Below, in pieces: positions 1-8,386 of a stretch of DNA of 64,000 nucleotides (position 1 is its first letter; each line of letters begins with the position of its first letter). The notes beneath the pieces were generated by a model that worked only from the letters and a program-made list of their open reading frames with translations, was not told the DNA's origin and searched no databases. Source of the DNA: Streptomyces sp. TBY4 (GTDB taxonomy: Bacteria > Actinomycetota > Actinomycetes > Streptomycetales > Streptomycetaceae); contig NZ_JANAVF010000001.1 of assembly GCF_024213195.1 (NCBI RefSeq), positions 806,001 through 870,000 of the forward strand. Reading direction: 5' to 3'. Position numbers and translations under genes: made by a program.

Positions 1-2145
1 GGGATCGCCGGGGCGGTCACGACCGCCCTCGTCGGCGGCCTGCTCGCGCTGACCCCGTCCTCCCCCGCCGCCTCGGCCGAGCCGGCGCCGGTCTCCCAGG
101 GCAAGGCGGTCACGGCCTCCAGCCAGGAGCACTACGGCACCCCGGCCACCGGCGCCGTCGACGGCGACAACGGCTCGCGCTGGTCCAGCGCCGCCTCCGA
201 CGCCCAGTGGCTGCAGGTGGACCTCGGCGCCGCGACCGAGCTGAGCAAGGTCGTCCTGCAGTGGGAGGCCGCCTACGCCAAGGCCTACCGGATCGAGCTG
301 TCGGTCAACGGCACCGACTGGTCCACGGCCTACTCCACCGCCACCGGCGCCGGCGGCACCGAAACCGTGAACATCACCGGGACCGCCCGCTACGTCCGCA
401 TGCAGGGCGTCTCCAGGGCCACCGGATACGGCTACTCGCTCTGGGAGTTCAAGGTGTTCGGGACCACCGGGGGCGACGGGGGCGGGCCGACCCTGCCTGG
501 CGGCGGCGACCTCGGCCCCAACGTGCACATCGTGGATCCGTCGACCCCCGGCATCCAGGCCGAGCTGGACCGGGTCTTCCAGGAGCAGGAGTCGGCGCAG
601 TTCGGTAGCGGCCGGCACGCCTTCCTCCTCAAGCCGGGCACGTACAACAACATCAACGCCCAGATCGGCTTCTACACCCAGATCGCCGGCCTCGGCCTGC
701 GCCCGGGCGACACCACCATCAACGGTGACGTGACGGTCGATGCGGGCTGGTTCAACGGCAACGCGACCCAGAACTTCTGGCGCGGCGCGGAGGGTCTGAC
801 CCTCAACCCGGTCAGCGGCACCAACCGGTGGGCGGTCTCGCAGGCCTCCTCCTTCCGCCGCATGCACGTCAAGGGCGCGCTCAACCTGGCACCGGACGGC
901 TACGGCTGGGCCAGCGGCGGCTACATCGCCGACTCGAAGATCGACGGCCAGGTCGGCAACTACTCGCAGCAGCAGTGGTACACCCGCGACAGCTCCATCG
1001 GCGGCTGGTCCAACAGCGTGTGGAACCAGACCTTCTCCGGCGTCGAGGGCGCTCCGGCCAACGCGTTCCCCGAGCCCCGTTACACCACGCTCGACACCAC
1101 GCCCGTCTCCCGCGAGAAGCCCTACCTCTACCTCGACGGCAACGAGTACAAGGTGTTCGCGCCGGCCAAGCGCACCAACGCCCGCGGAACCAGCTGGGCC
1201 AACGGCACCCCGCAGGGCGAGTCCGTCCCGCTCAGCCGGTTCTACGTGGTCAAGCCCGGCGCCACCGCCGCCACGATCAACCAGGCACTGGCCCAGGGCC
1301 TGAACCTGTTGTTCACGCCCGGCGTCTACCACGTCGACCGGACGATCGACGTGAACCGCGCGAACACCATCGTGCTCGGCCTCGGCCTCGCCACGATCAT
1401 CCCGGACAACGGGGTGACCGCGATGAAGGTCGCCGACGTCGACGGCGTCCGTCTCGCCGGCTTCCTGATCGATGCGGGACCGGTCAACTCGCCGACCCTG
1501 CTGGAGCTCGGACCGCAGAACTCCTCCGCCGACCACGCCGCCAACCCCACCACCGTGCAGGACGTCTACATCCGCGTCGGCGGCGCCGGCGCGGGCAAGG
1601 CGACCACCAGCATGGTCGTCAACAGCGACGACACCATCGTCGACCACACCTGGGTGTGGCGCGCCGACCACGGCGAGGGCGTGGGCTGGGAGACCAACCG
1701 CGCCGACTACGGGGTGCGGGTGAACGGTGACGACGTCCTCGCGACGGGCCTGTTCGTCGAGCACTTCAACAAGTACGACGTGGAGTGGTTCGGCGAGCGC
1801 GGAAAGACGGTCTTCTACCAGAACGAGAAGGCCTACGACGCCCCGAACCAGGCCGCCATCCAGAACGGCGGCACCCGCGGATACGCCGCCTACCGGGTGG
1901 ACGACTCGGTCAACACCCACGAAGCCTGGGGCCTGGGCTCGTACAGCAACTACAACGTCGATCCGACGATCATCCAGGACCACGGCTTCAAGGCCCCGGT
2001 CAAGCCGGGAGTCAGGTTCCACAGCCTCCTGACGGTGTCGCTCGGCGGCAACGGCCACTACGCCCACGTCATCAACGACACCGGGGCGTCCACGGTCCCC
2101 GCCGGCACCTCGACCGTTCCCTCCACGGTGGTCTCCTTCCCCTGA
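1..2145 (+). CDS. Secreted discoidin plus beta-helix (GH55-like) protein, 5' partial
   Basis: The frame is open from base 1, so the start codon and part of the signal peptide lie outside the window; 714 residues are present. A hydrophobic stretch ends in an ASA cleavage-type site near residue 26. An F5/8 type C (discoidin, CBM32-like) domain follows at about residues 31-153, with the landmarks RWSS, QVDLG and YVRMQG. After a Gly/Pro linker comes a parallel beta-helix region of about 540 residues, with turns such as LLKPGTYNN and LFTPGVYHVD, like the pectate-lyase-3/GH55 proteins. These are sometimes labelled adenylyl cyclase in databases, which the sequence does not support. It probably binds and cleaves an extracellular glycan. 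The next gene carries the same discoidin module, which suggests a shared substrate. The exact substrate is not deducible. Confidence 0.8.
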   Translation, partial: GIAGAVTTALVGGLLALTPSSPAASAEPAPVSQGKAVTASSQEHYGTPATGAVDGDNGSRWSSAASDAQWLQVDLGAATELSKVVLQWEAAYAKAYRIELSVNGTDWSTAYSTATGAGGTETVNITGTARYVRMQGVSRATGYGYSLWEFKVFGTTGGDGGGPTLPGGGDLGPNVHIVDPSTPGIQAELDRVFQEQESAQFGSGRHAFLLKPGTYNNINAQIGFYTQIAGLGLRPGDTTINGDVTVDAGWFNGNATQNFWRGAEGLTLNPVSGTNRWAVSQASSFRRMHVKGALNLAPDGYGWASGGYIADSKIDGQVGNYSQQQWYTRDSSIGGWSNSVWNQTFSGVEGAPANAFPEPRYTTLDTTPVSREKPYLYLDGNEYKVFAPAKRTNARGTSWANGTPQGESVPLSRFYVVKPGATAATINQALAQGLNLLFTPGVYHVDRTIDVNRANTIVLGLGLATIIPDNGVTAMKVADVDGVRLAGFLIDAGPVNSPTLLELGPQNSSADHAANPTTVQDVYIRVGGAGAGKATTSMVVNSDDTIVDHTWVWRADHGEGVGWETNRADYGVRVNGDDVLATGLFVEHFNKYDVEWFGERGKTVFYQNEKAYDAPNQAAIQNGGTRGYAAYRVDDSVNTHEAWGLGSYSNYNVDPTIIQDHGFKAPVKPGVRFHSLLTVSLGGNGHYAHVINDTGASTVPAGTSTVPSTVVSFP

Positions 2146-2198
2146 GCCGCCGCGCCTCCCCCACCGGTTCCGCCGACCCGCCGGAACCGTCCCCGTCT

Positions 2199-2241
2199 CC
2201 CCTGGGCCGGGTGAACCGATCTCCGCGCCCCGGCCCAGGGG
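2199..2241 (+). terminator. Strong intergenic hairpin between the two discoidin genes
   Basis: Bases 2199-2211 and 2229-2241 form a perfect 13-bp GC-rich stem with a 17-base loop, 54 bases after the stop at 2145. A weaker 8-bp hairpin precedes it (2165-2172 with 2182-2189). There is no T-run, as is usual for Streptomyces terminators. It probably separates transcription of the two neighbouring secreted-protein genes. Confidence 0.65.
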
Positions 2242-2276
2242 CTCCGCACACCCCGCCATTGACACCAGGAGCCGCA

Positions 2277-4466
2277 ATGATCCCCCCTCCCTCCACCAGA
2301 ACGACGCCCCGCCGCACCCCCCGCCGCACGCGCGGCGCGGCCGCCCTCGTCACCCTGGGCGCGCTCTTCGCCTCCTCGCTCACCCTGGCCTCCGCCCCCA
2401 CCGCCGTCGCCGCGGAGACCCTGCTCTCCCAGGGGAAGCCGGCCACCGCCTCCTCCCAGGAGGGCGAGGGCTACTCCGCGGCCGCCGCCTTCGACGGGAA
2501 CCTCACCGGCACCCGCTGGGCCAGCCAGTGGCGCGACGCCGAATGGATCCAGGTGGACCTCGGCGCGAGCCGGAGCCTCAGCCGCGTCGTCCTCACCTGG
2601 GAGGGCGCCTTCGGCAAGAACTACGAGATCCAGGTCTCGGACGACGGCGCGAACTGGCGCACCGCCAAGTCCGTCACCGGCAGCGACGGCGGCACCGACG
2701 AGCTCGCGATCTCCGGCAGCGGCCGCTACGTACGGATGAACGGCCTGGTCCGCTCCGGCGGTTACGGCTACTCCCTCTGGGAGTTCCAGGTCTACGGCAC
2801 GGCCGAGGACGTGCCCCCGGGCCCCGGCGGCGCGGTGCGCGTGGCCGGCTCCCAGGCCAACTGGCAGCTGACCGTCGGCGGGCAGCCCTACACCGTCAAG
2901 GGCCTGACCTGGGGGCCGTCCGTCGCGGACGCCCCGAAGTACATGCCCGACGTGAAGTCCATGGGCGTCAATACCATCCGCACCTGGGGCACGGACGGCT
3001 CGACCAAGCCGCTCCTCGACACCGCCGCGGCGAACGGGATCCGGGTCATCAACGGGTTCTGGCTGCAGCCCGGCGGCGGCCCCGGCTCGGGCGGCTGCGT
3101 CAACTACGTGACGGACTCGGCGTACAAGAGCACCATGCTCACCGAGTTCGCGAAGTGGGTGGACGCCTACAAGTCGCACCCGGCCACGCTCATGTGGAAC
3201 GTGGGCAACGAGTCCGTCCTCGGTCTGCAGAACTGCTACAGCGGCACGGAGCTGGAGGCGCAGCGCAACGCCTACACCACCTTCGTGAACGACGTGGCCA
3301 AGAAGATCCACTCCATCGACCCGGACCACCCGGTCACCTCGACCGACGCCTGGACGGGCGCGTGGCCGTACTACAAGCGCAACTCCCCCGACCTCGACCT
3401 GTATTCGATGAACTCCTACGGGGACATCTGCGGGGTGAAGCAGGACTGGCTGGACGGCGGCTACACCAAGCCGTACATCATCACCGAGACGGGCCCGGCC
3501 GGTGAGTGGGAGGTCCCGAACGACGCCAACGGCATCCCCGACCAGAAGACCGACGTGCAGACCGCCGAGGGGTACACCACCGCCTGGAACTGCATCACCG
3601 GCCACCAGGGCGTGGCCCTGGGCGCCACGATGTTCCACTACGGCATCGAGCACGACTTCGGGGGCATCTGGTTCAACCTGCTGCCCGACGGGCTCAAGCG
3701 GCTCTCGTACTACGCGGTGAAGAAGGCGTACACCGGCTCGACCGCGGGCGACAACACGCCTCCGGTCATCAGCAACATGACCGTCGACCAGGCCTCGCAG
3801 GCCCCGGCCGGCGGTGAGTTCACGGTCCGCGCCAACATCAGCGACCCGCAGAACGACCCGCTGACCTACAAGGTCTTCCTCAGCGGCAACTACGCGAACG
3901 GCGACAAGCGCCTGGTCGAGGCGCAGTGGCGCTCGACCGGCAACGGAACCTTCGCCGTCACCGCTCCCGAGAAGCTCGGCGTCTGGAAGGTCTACATCCA
4001 GGCCGAGGACGGCCGCGGCAACGCGGGCATCGAGACGAAGTCCGTCAAGGTGGTCGCCCCGCCGGTGAGCGGCACGAACGTGGCGCTGAACAAGCCGACG
4101 ACCGCCTCCTCCTTCCAGGCCTCGTACGGCGACTGCCCGTGCGCACCGGCCAAGGCGACCGACGGCAACACCGGCACCCGCTGGGCCAGTGACTGGAGCG
4201 ACCCGCAGTGGATCCAGGTGGACCTGGGCGCTCCCACCGCGATCCGCACCCTGCAGCTGGTCTGGGACCCGGCCTACGCCAAGTCCTACGAGGTGCAGCT
4301 CTCCGACGACGGCGCCAACTGGCGCACCGTGCACACCACCACGACCGGCAACGGTGACATCGACACGGTCGGCCTCTCGGCGACCGCCCGCCACGTACGG
4401 CTGAACCTGACCGCACGCGGCACCGGCTGGGGCTACTCGCTCCACGAGTTCGGCGTCTACAGCTGA
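2277..4466 (+). CDS. Secreted clan-A (GH2-like) glycoside hydrolase with two discoidin domains
   Basis: A 729-residue protein. The ATG at 2277 was chosen because an AGGAG box lies just upstream and it begins an Arg-rich, hydrophobic Sec-type signal peptide (cleavage near VAAE). Domains in order: discoidin/F5-8 type C at about 45-178; a TIM-barrel glycosidase at about 190-490 with WNVGNES (probable acid/base Glu near 311) and IITETG (probable nucleophile Glu near 404), the spacing expected for clan GH-A; an Ig/Fn3-like domain at about 500-595; and a second discoidin domain at about 600-729 that resembles the first. The N-terminal discoidin module is also shared with the upstream gene. It likely acts outside the cell on a polysaccharide, with products passing to the GH3 enzyme encoded downstream. 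The family call is good; the substrate is unknown. Confidence 0.85.
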   Translation: MIPPPSTRTTPRRTPRRTRGAAALVTLGALFASSLTLASAPTAVAAETLLSQGKPATASSQEGEGYSAAAAFDGNLTGTRWASQWRDAEWIQVDLGASRSLSRVVLTWEGAFGKNYEIQVSDDGANWRTAKSVTGSDGGTDELAISGSGRYVRMNGLVRSGGYGYSLWEFQVYGTAEDVPPGPGGAVRVAGSQANWQLTVGGQPYTVKGLTWGPSVADAPKYMPDVKSMGVNTIRTWGTDGSTKPLLDTAAANGIRVINGFWLQPGGGPGSGGCVNYVTDSAYKSTMLTEFAKWVDAYKSHPATLMWNVGNESVLGLQNCYSGTELEAQRNAYTTFVNDVAKKIHSIDPDHPVTSTDAWTGAWPYYKRNSPDLDLYSMNSYGDICGVKQDWLDGGYTKPYIITETGPAGEWEVPNDANGIPDQKTDVQTAEGYTTAWNCITGHQGVALGATMFHYGIEHDFGGIWFNLLPDGLKRLSYYAVKKAYTGSTAGDNTPPVISNMTVDQASQAPAGGEFTVRANISDPQNDPLTYKVFLSGNYANGDKRLVEAQWRSTGNGTFAVTAPEKLGVWKVYIQAEDGRGNAGIETKSVKVVAPPVSGTNVALNKPTTASSFQASYGDCPCAPAKATDGNTGTRWASDWSDPQWIQVDLGAPTAIRTLQLVWDPAYAKSYEVQLSDDGANWRTVHTTTTGNGDIDTVGLSATARHVRLNLTARGTGWGYSLHEFGVYS

Positions 4467-4532
4467 CCCGCTGACGACGCGGTACCGAACGCGGCGCACC
4501 GGCCGCCCTGACACGGCCGGCGCTCCGTAGGG

Positions 4533-4577
4533 CCCGGCCCTCCCCGTCCGAACACCGGGGAGGGCCGGGTCTTCTTT
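4533..4577 (+). terminator. Rho-independent-type terminator after the discoidin glycosidase
   Basis: Bases 4533-4546 and 4556-4569 form a perfect 14-bp GC stem with a 9-base loop, followed by a T-rich stretch (TCTTCTTT). It lies 66 bases after the stop of the preceding gene. This is the clearest intrinsic terminator in the window. Confidence 0.85.
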
Positions 4578-4591
4578 GGCAAGCGCTCGCC
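4578..4591. promoter_or_regulatory. Candidate LacI-family operator upstream of the GH3 gene
   Basis: The 14-mer GGCAAGCGCTCGCC is a near palindrome (12 of 14 positions symmetric) centred on AGCGCT. LacI-family sugar regulators of actinomycetes bind sites with this kind of CG-centred core. It sits 22 bases before the proposed GTG start of the beta-glucosidase. No LacI regulator gene is seen nearby, so the regulator would act in trans. Confidence 0.4.
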
Positions 4592-4612
4592 CGTGGACGG
4601 GGAGCGGACGAC

Positions 4613-7084
4613 GTGATGGTGATGGGGGTGGGGATGGACGAGGACGTGCTCGGCCGGCTGCTGGAGAAGCTCGACCTGGTGCAGAAGGTGCGGCTGCTGT
4701 CCGGGGCCACGACGTGGCGGACGGCCGCCGAACCGGCCGTCGGCCTGCGCGAGATGGTGACCTCCGACGGTCCCGCCGGGGTGCGGGGAGAGGCCTGGGA
4801 CGAGCGGCTCACCTCCGCCCTGCTGCCGTCGGCGTCCGCGATCGGCGCGCTGTGGGACGAGGGCCTGACCGAGGAGCTCGGGGGTCTGCTCGCCTCGGAA
4901 GCGGTCCGCAAGGGCGTGGACGTCGTCCTGGCGCCCACGCTCAACCTGCACCGCACTCCGCTGGGCGGCCGGCACTTCGAGTGCTTCTCGGAGGATCCCG
5001 TACTGACCGGCCGTACGGGCGCGGCGCTGATCCGGGGCATCCAGGCCGCGGGGGTGGCGGCGACGGCCAAGCACTTCGTGGCCAACGACTCCGAGACCGG
5101 GCGGATGCACGTGGACGTACGGGCCTCCGCGCAAGTGCTGCGCGAGGTGTACCTGGCTCCGTTCGAGGCCGCCGTCGAGGCGGGCGTGTGGCTGGTGATG
5201 GCCGGCTACAACGGCGTGAACGGCGCGACCATGACCGCCAGCCCGCTGCTCGCGCAGCCCCTCAAGGGCGACTGGGGCTTCGACGGGGTGGTGGTCTCCG
5301 ACTGGGGCGCCCTGCGTTCGGCGAGGGAGCCGGCCCTCGCCGCGCTCGACCTGGCGATGCCGGGCCCCCAGGGCCCCTGGGAGGCCTCCCTCGTGCGGGC
5401 GGTGAAGGACGGGCACGTCCCCGAGGAGGCCGTCGACGAGAAGGTGCGGCGCCTGCTGCGGCTGGCCGGACGCGTGGGGGCCCTCGCGGCGGACCGGCAG
5501 CCGCGCACCCCGGTCCCGGCGCCCGCGCCGGACGGAGCGGACCGGACGCGCGCGCTGCTGCGCCGTACCGTGGCCGCGGGATGCGTGCTGCTGGCCAACC
5601 GCGGGGTGCTCCCGCTCGACCCCGGGTCCCTGGCGAAGGTCGCCGTCATCGGCGTGCACGCCGCCGCCCCGCGGGTGCAGGGCGGGGGCAGCGCGGGGGT
5701 CTTCCCCCCGCACGTGGTCACCCCCCTCGACGGGATCCGCGCCCGGCTGGACGGCCTCGCCGAGGTGGTCCACGTACCGGGTCCGGGACTGGGAGTTCCC
5801 CCCGCGCCCCTCGGCACCGACTGGTGCGCCGACCCCCGTTCGGGGAAGCCCGGTGTGCTGCTGCGCCTGCTGGACGGGGCGGGCCGCGAACTGCACGCGG
5901 AGCACCGGCTGTCCGGGACCCAGCTGGAGCCGCCCGTGGGTCCCGCCGCGCGGACCGTGGAGATCAGCGCGCTCGTACGGCCGCCGGCGACAGGCGAATG
6001 GACCTTCGGCATCGCGGGCTTCGGCCGCATGAGCCTCACCCTGGGCGGCCGGACCCTGCTGGACGGCGCCTTCCCGTGCACCACCGACGACCCGGCCGTC
6101 GTCCACGTGAACCCGCCCCTGCACACCGTGCGGGCGGCCGTGGACACGAGGGAGCCCGTCCTGCTGACCGCGCGGCGCGAGCTGGTGCCCGGGGCCGGGC
6201 GCGCCACGATCCTCGCGGCGGCTCCGCCGGAGCCCGAGCCGGTGGCCGCGCTGGCCGAAGCCGTCCGGGCGGCCCGCGACGCGGACGCCGTGATCGTGGT
6301 GGTCGGCACCACCGAGCACACCGAGACCGAGGGGCACGACCGCGTCGGCCTCTCCCTGGGCGGCCACCAGGACGCCCTGGTCGGCGCCGTGGCGGCCGTC
6401 AACCCGCGCACGATCGCCGTGGTCAACAGCGGCGGCCCCGTCGAGCTGCCCTGGCGGGACGGGGCGGGAGCGGTCCTGCTCACCTGGTTCCCCGGGCAGG
6501 AGGCCGGGACCGGGCTCGCCGACGTCCTGTTCGGGGACACCGAGCCGAGCGGCCGCCTCCCCACCACCTGGGCGGCCGCCCTGGCCGACGCCCCCGTCAC
6601 CGACGCCCGGCCCGTCGGCGGGCGGCTCGCCTACGAGGAGGGCGTGCACATCGGACACCGGGCCTGGCTCCTCAGCGGCAGGGAGCCCGCCTACTGGTTC
6701 GGGCACGGCCTGGGCTACACCACCTGGGAGTACGGGGCGGCGGACGCCCCCTCCGAGGTCGTGGCGGGATCACCGTTCACGGTCCGCGTACCGGTGCTCA
6801 ACACGGGCGCGCGGCCGGGCCGCGAGGTGGTGCAGGTGTACCTAGCCCGCCCGGAGTCCGCCGTCGAGCGGCCCGTCCGCTGGTTCGCGGGCTACGCGGC
6901 GGTGCGTGCGGAGCCCGGCACGTGGGCGACCGCCGTCGTGGAGGTCCCGGCCCGCGCACTGCGGCACTGGTCCGAGGCCGAGGAGGCGTGGTGCACCGAA
7001 CCCGGGCCGTACCGGGTCATGGTGGGCCGGTCGGCCGGTGACCTGTCGTGGGGCGGGACGCTGGAGGTCCTGGAGGCCCGGTGA
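4613..7084 (+). CDS. GH3 family beta-glucosidase with PA14 domain
   Basis: An 823-residue protein with no signal peptide, so probably cytoplasmic. The GH3 N-terminal barrel holds HFECFSEDP, AKHFVANDSE and the VVVSDWGA motif, whose Asp (about residue 230) is the family nucleophile. A PA14-like insert lies at about 400-490, the GH3 C-terminal domain carries VVVGTTEHTETEG, and a Fn3-like tail ends the protein. GGGGAG at 4599-4604 supports the GTG at 4613 or the ATG at 4616; another in-frame ATG at 4634 is also possible. The likely reaction is release of glucose or a related sugar from non-reducing ends of oligosaccharides. It follows two secreted discoidin proteins, consistent with a glycan-use locus, and a possible LacI-type operator precedes it. 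Confidence 0.9.
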   Translation: MMVMGVGMDEDVLGRLLEKLDLVQKVRLLSGATTWRTAAEPAVGLREMVTSDGPAGVRGEAWDERLTSALLPSASAIGALWDEGLTEELGGLLASEAVRKGVDVVLAPTLNLHRTPLGGRHFECFSEDPVLTGRTGAALIRGIQAAGVAATAKHFVANDSETGRMHVDVRASAQVLREVYLAPFEAAVEAGVWLVMAGYNGVNGATMTASPLLAQPLKGDWGFDGVVVSDWGALRSAREPALAALDLAMPGPQGPWEASLVRAVKDGHVPEEAVDEKVRRLLRLAGRVGALAADRQPRTPVPAPAPDGADRTRALLRRTVAAGCVLLANRGVLPLDPGSLAKVAVIGVHAAAPRVQGGGSAGVFPPHVVTPLDGIRARLDGLAEVVHVPGPGLGVPPAPLGTDWCADPRSGKPGVLLRLLDGAGRELHAEHRLSGTQLEPPVGPAARTVEISALVRPPATGEWTFGIAGFGRMSLTLGGRTLLDGAFPCTTDDPAVVHVNPPLHTVRAAVDTREPVLLTARRELVPGAGRATILAAAPPEPEPVAALAEAVRAARDADAVIVVVGTTEHTETEGHDRVGLSLGGHQDALVGAVAAVNPRTIAVVNSGGPVELPWRDGAGAVLLTWFPGQEAGTGLADVLFGDTEPSGRLPTTWAAALADAPVTDARPVGGRLAYEEGVHIGHRAWLLSGREPAYWFGHGLGYTTWEYGAADAPSEVVAGSPFTVRVPVLNTGARPGREVVQVYLARPESAVERPVRWFAGYAAVRAEPGTWATAVVEVPARALRHWSEAEEAWCTEPGPYRVMVGRSAGDLSWGGTLEVLEAR

Positions 7085-7125
7085 ACCCCCGGTCCGTCCG
7101 CGGCGGCCCGCAGGGCGTGCACTGC

Positions 7126-7461
7126 TCAGCGGCGGCCGCGGCCGAGGCCCCGCAGACGCCTGCGGGGTACGGGCAGGTCGTGCGCCACGGTGGCCGCCCG
7201 GGTCGGCTCGGCGCGGACCTCCGCGCTGTCGCAGTTCGCGCACCTGCGCGGCGCCGTGGGCGGCGGGACCACTTCTCCGTCGACGGTGAACACCTCGCGG
7301 TCCACCGCCAGGTTCCCCATCCGGCAGATCACCTCGTAGTCCCGCTCCGAGCGGTCCCCGCAGGCCAGGCAGGTGAAGGCGTACGGCTCCAGGATCACGT
7401 CACCGGGGCGGAAGGGTCCCGAAAGCGGTGCGAAGCACGTGTCGGACCGGGTGAAGTACAT
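7126..7461 (-). CDS. Small zinc-ribbon protein, paralogue A
   Basis: A 111-residue protein starting at the ATG complementary to 7459-7461, with a GGGAGG ribosome site about 7 bases upstream. It has two Cys pairs, TCLACG near residue 30 and RCANCD near residue 72, which could bind one Zn ion as a ribbon. The stretch between them includes FTVDGEVV. The C-terminus is rich in Arg and Gly. It aligns along about 70 residues with the divergent gene at 7939-8307 (shared pattern YAF-C-x2-CG, TVDG, C-x2-C, and a final AxTVxH). I do not recognise a named family. A nucleic-acid or protein-binding role is possible but unproven. Confidence 0.65.
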   Translation of the reverse strand: MYFTRSDTCFAPLSGPFRPGDVILEPYAFTCLACGDRSERDYEVICRMGNLAVDREVFTVDGEVVPPPTAPRRCANCDSAEVRAEPTRAATVAHDLPVPRRRLRGLGRGRR

Positions 7462-7938
7462 GGAGGCCTCCCTCACGGTGTTCCCTCCACCGGGTCGGGT
7501 GGCGGGAGGCACCGGCCGGCCGGGCCGGATGCCCACGTCCATCACACACCCCGGGGGCGCGGCCGGACGGCCGTGAAGGTCCCGGTTCCGGGGCCCACCG
7601 GCCCGCCCGGAGGGCCGCGCACGTGCGCGAAAGGGAGCGGGGAGAGGGACCCCGTACATGAGCTTGTCGTTGCGGGTGGTGGGCTGGAAGACGGCGGGCC
7701 GGCCGGAGGCGTGGCCGAGGAAGGCGCGCAGCGGCCCGGCGCGGCGGCTCACTTTCGTTGACGGATCGTCCCGGCGCGGTAGGCGGTGGACCCCCGAAGA
7801 CGGGTCGTTCGCGGCCCCCGCCACGGTGTCCGCGGGCGTTTCCTGGAAGAGGCCGGAGCGAGAGACCGGGCACCGGCCCCCGTTGGCACCGCAGCGGATG
7901 CGGACGAGACATCCACCACTGGTCACGAGGAACACGCG
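7462..7938. other. 477-bp divergent intergenic region of the zinc-ribbon pair
   Basis: No convincing gene is seen here; open frames on both strands are G+C artefacts. The region must hold promoters for both divergent genes. The only clear signal is the palindrome at 7616-7629. I could not place -35/-10 boxes with confidence. Confidence 0.5.
7616..7629. promoter_or_regulatory. Perfect 14-bp palindrome in the divergent region
   Basis: CGCGCACGTGCGCG is a perfect palindrome lying about 155 bases upstream of one zinc-ribbon gene and 310 upstream of the other. It could be an operator shared by the two paralogues. Short GC palindromes do arise by chance at this base composition, so the support is modest. 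Confidence 0.3.
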
Positions 7939-8307
7939 ATGACCGCGATCGACGCCTTCAGCACCTTCACCGACCTCACCCCGCGCACCGGGACCACCCC
8001 CCACACCGTTCCCGGGGTCCTCCACGAGTCCTACGCCTTCAGCTGCCTGGACTGCGGCTTCGGCTGGGAGAAGCAGTACGACGTCCAGCACTACATCGAC
8101 GCCACCGGCGTCCGGCGCACGCTCTGCACCGTGGACGGCGACCCGGTCCCCTCCCCGCTGACCCGCTCCGAATGCTCCGGCTGCGGCAGCCACGTCATCC
8201 GCATCCTGCGCGCCGGCACCGTCTCGCACGCCCACCGGGCCATGACCAGCGGCGCCCGCCCGATGGAGATCCCCTCCTTCCTCTCCCTCCTGCACGGAAG
8301 CAAGTAG
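7939..8307 (+). CDS. Small zinc-ribbon protein, paralogue B
   Basis: A 122-residue protein. The ATG at 7939 has a GAGGAA ribosome site 8 bases upstream. Two Cys pairs, SCLDCG near residue 35 and CSGCGS near residue 78, flank a segment containing CTVDGDPV. It is the divergent partner and paralogue of the gene at 7126-7461, but has a different, longer N-terminus and a C-terminus ending in SLLHGSK instead of an Arg-rich tail. There are no membrane segments or signal peptide. It may function as a small regulatory or scaffold protein; I cannot name it. The PucR-type gene follows on the same strand after 79 bases. Confidence 0.7.
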   Translation: MTAIDAFSTFTDLTPRTGTTPHTVPGVLHESYAFSCLDCGFGWEKQYDVQHYIDATGVRRTLCTVDGDPVPSPLTRSECSGCGSHVIRILRAGTVSHAHRAMTSGARPMEIPSFLSLLHGSK

Positions 8308-8350
8308 TGCTGTCCGGCACGGCGTCCGGTCCAGCACGGTGCCGGTTCGA

Positions 8351-8380
8351 TTGACGGCGTGCCCGGGGCGGTGTGACGAT
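8351..8380 (+). promoter_or_regulatory. Candidate promoter for the PucR gene, leaderless geometry
   Basis: TTGACG at 8351-8356 and GACGAT at 8375-8380 are separated by 18 bases. The second box ends 6 bases before the ATG at 8387, and no ribosome site is visible. That geometry fits a leaderless transcript starting at or next to the ATG. Confidence 0.4.
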
Positions 8381-8386
8381 GCGCCG

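Noticed and set aside
2058-4514. An 818-codon open frame on the minus strand, opposite the discoidin glycosidase gene
   Set aside because: It is the complement of a well-supported gene. Its composition is the Val/Gly/Arg-rich pattern produced by antisense reading of high-G+C codons, with no recognisable domain.
7658-7942. 94-codon open frame on the + strand in the zinc-ribbon intergenic region
   Set aside because: It has no ribosome site, is Arg/Pro-rich as expected of shadow frames, and overlaps the real start of the neighbouring gene.
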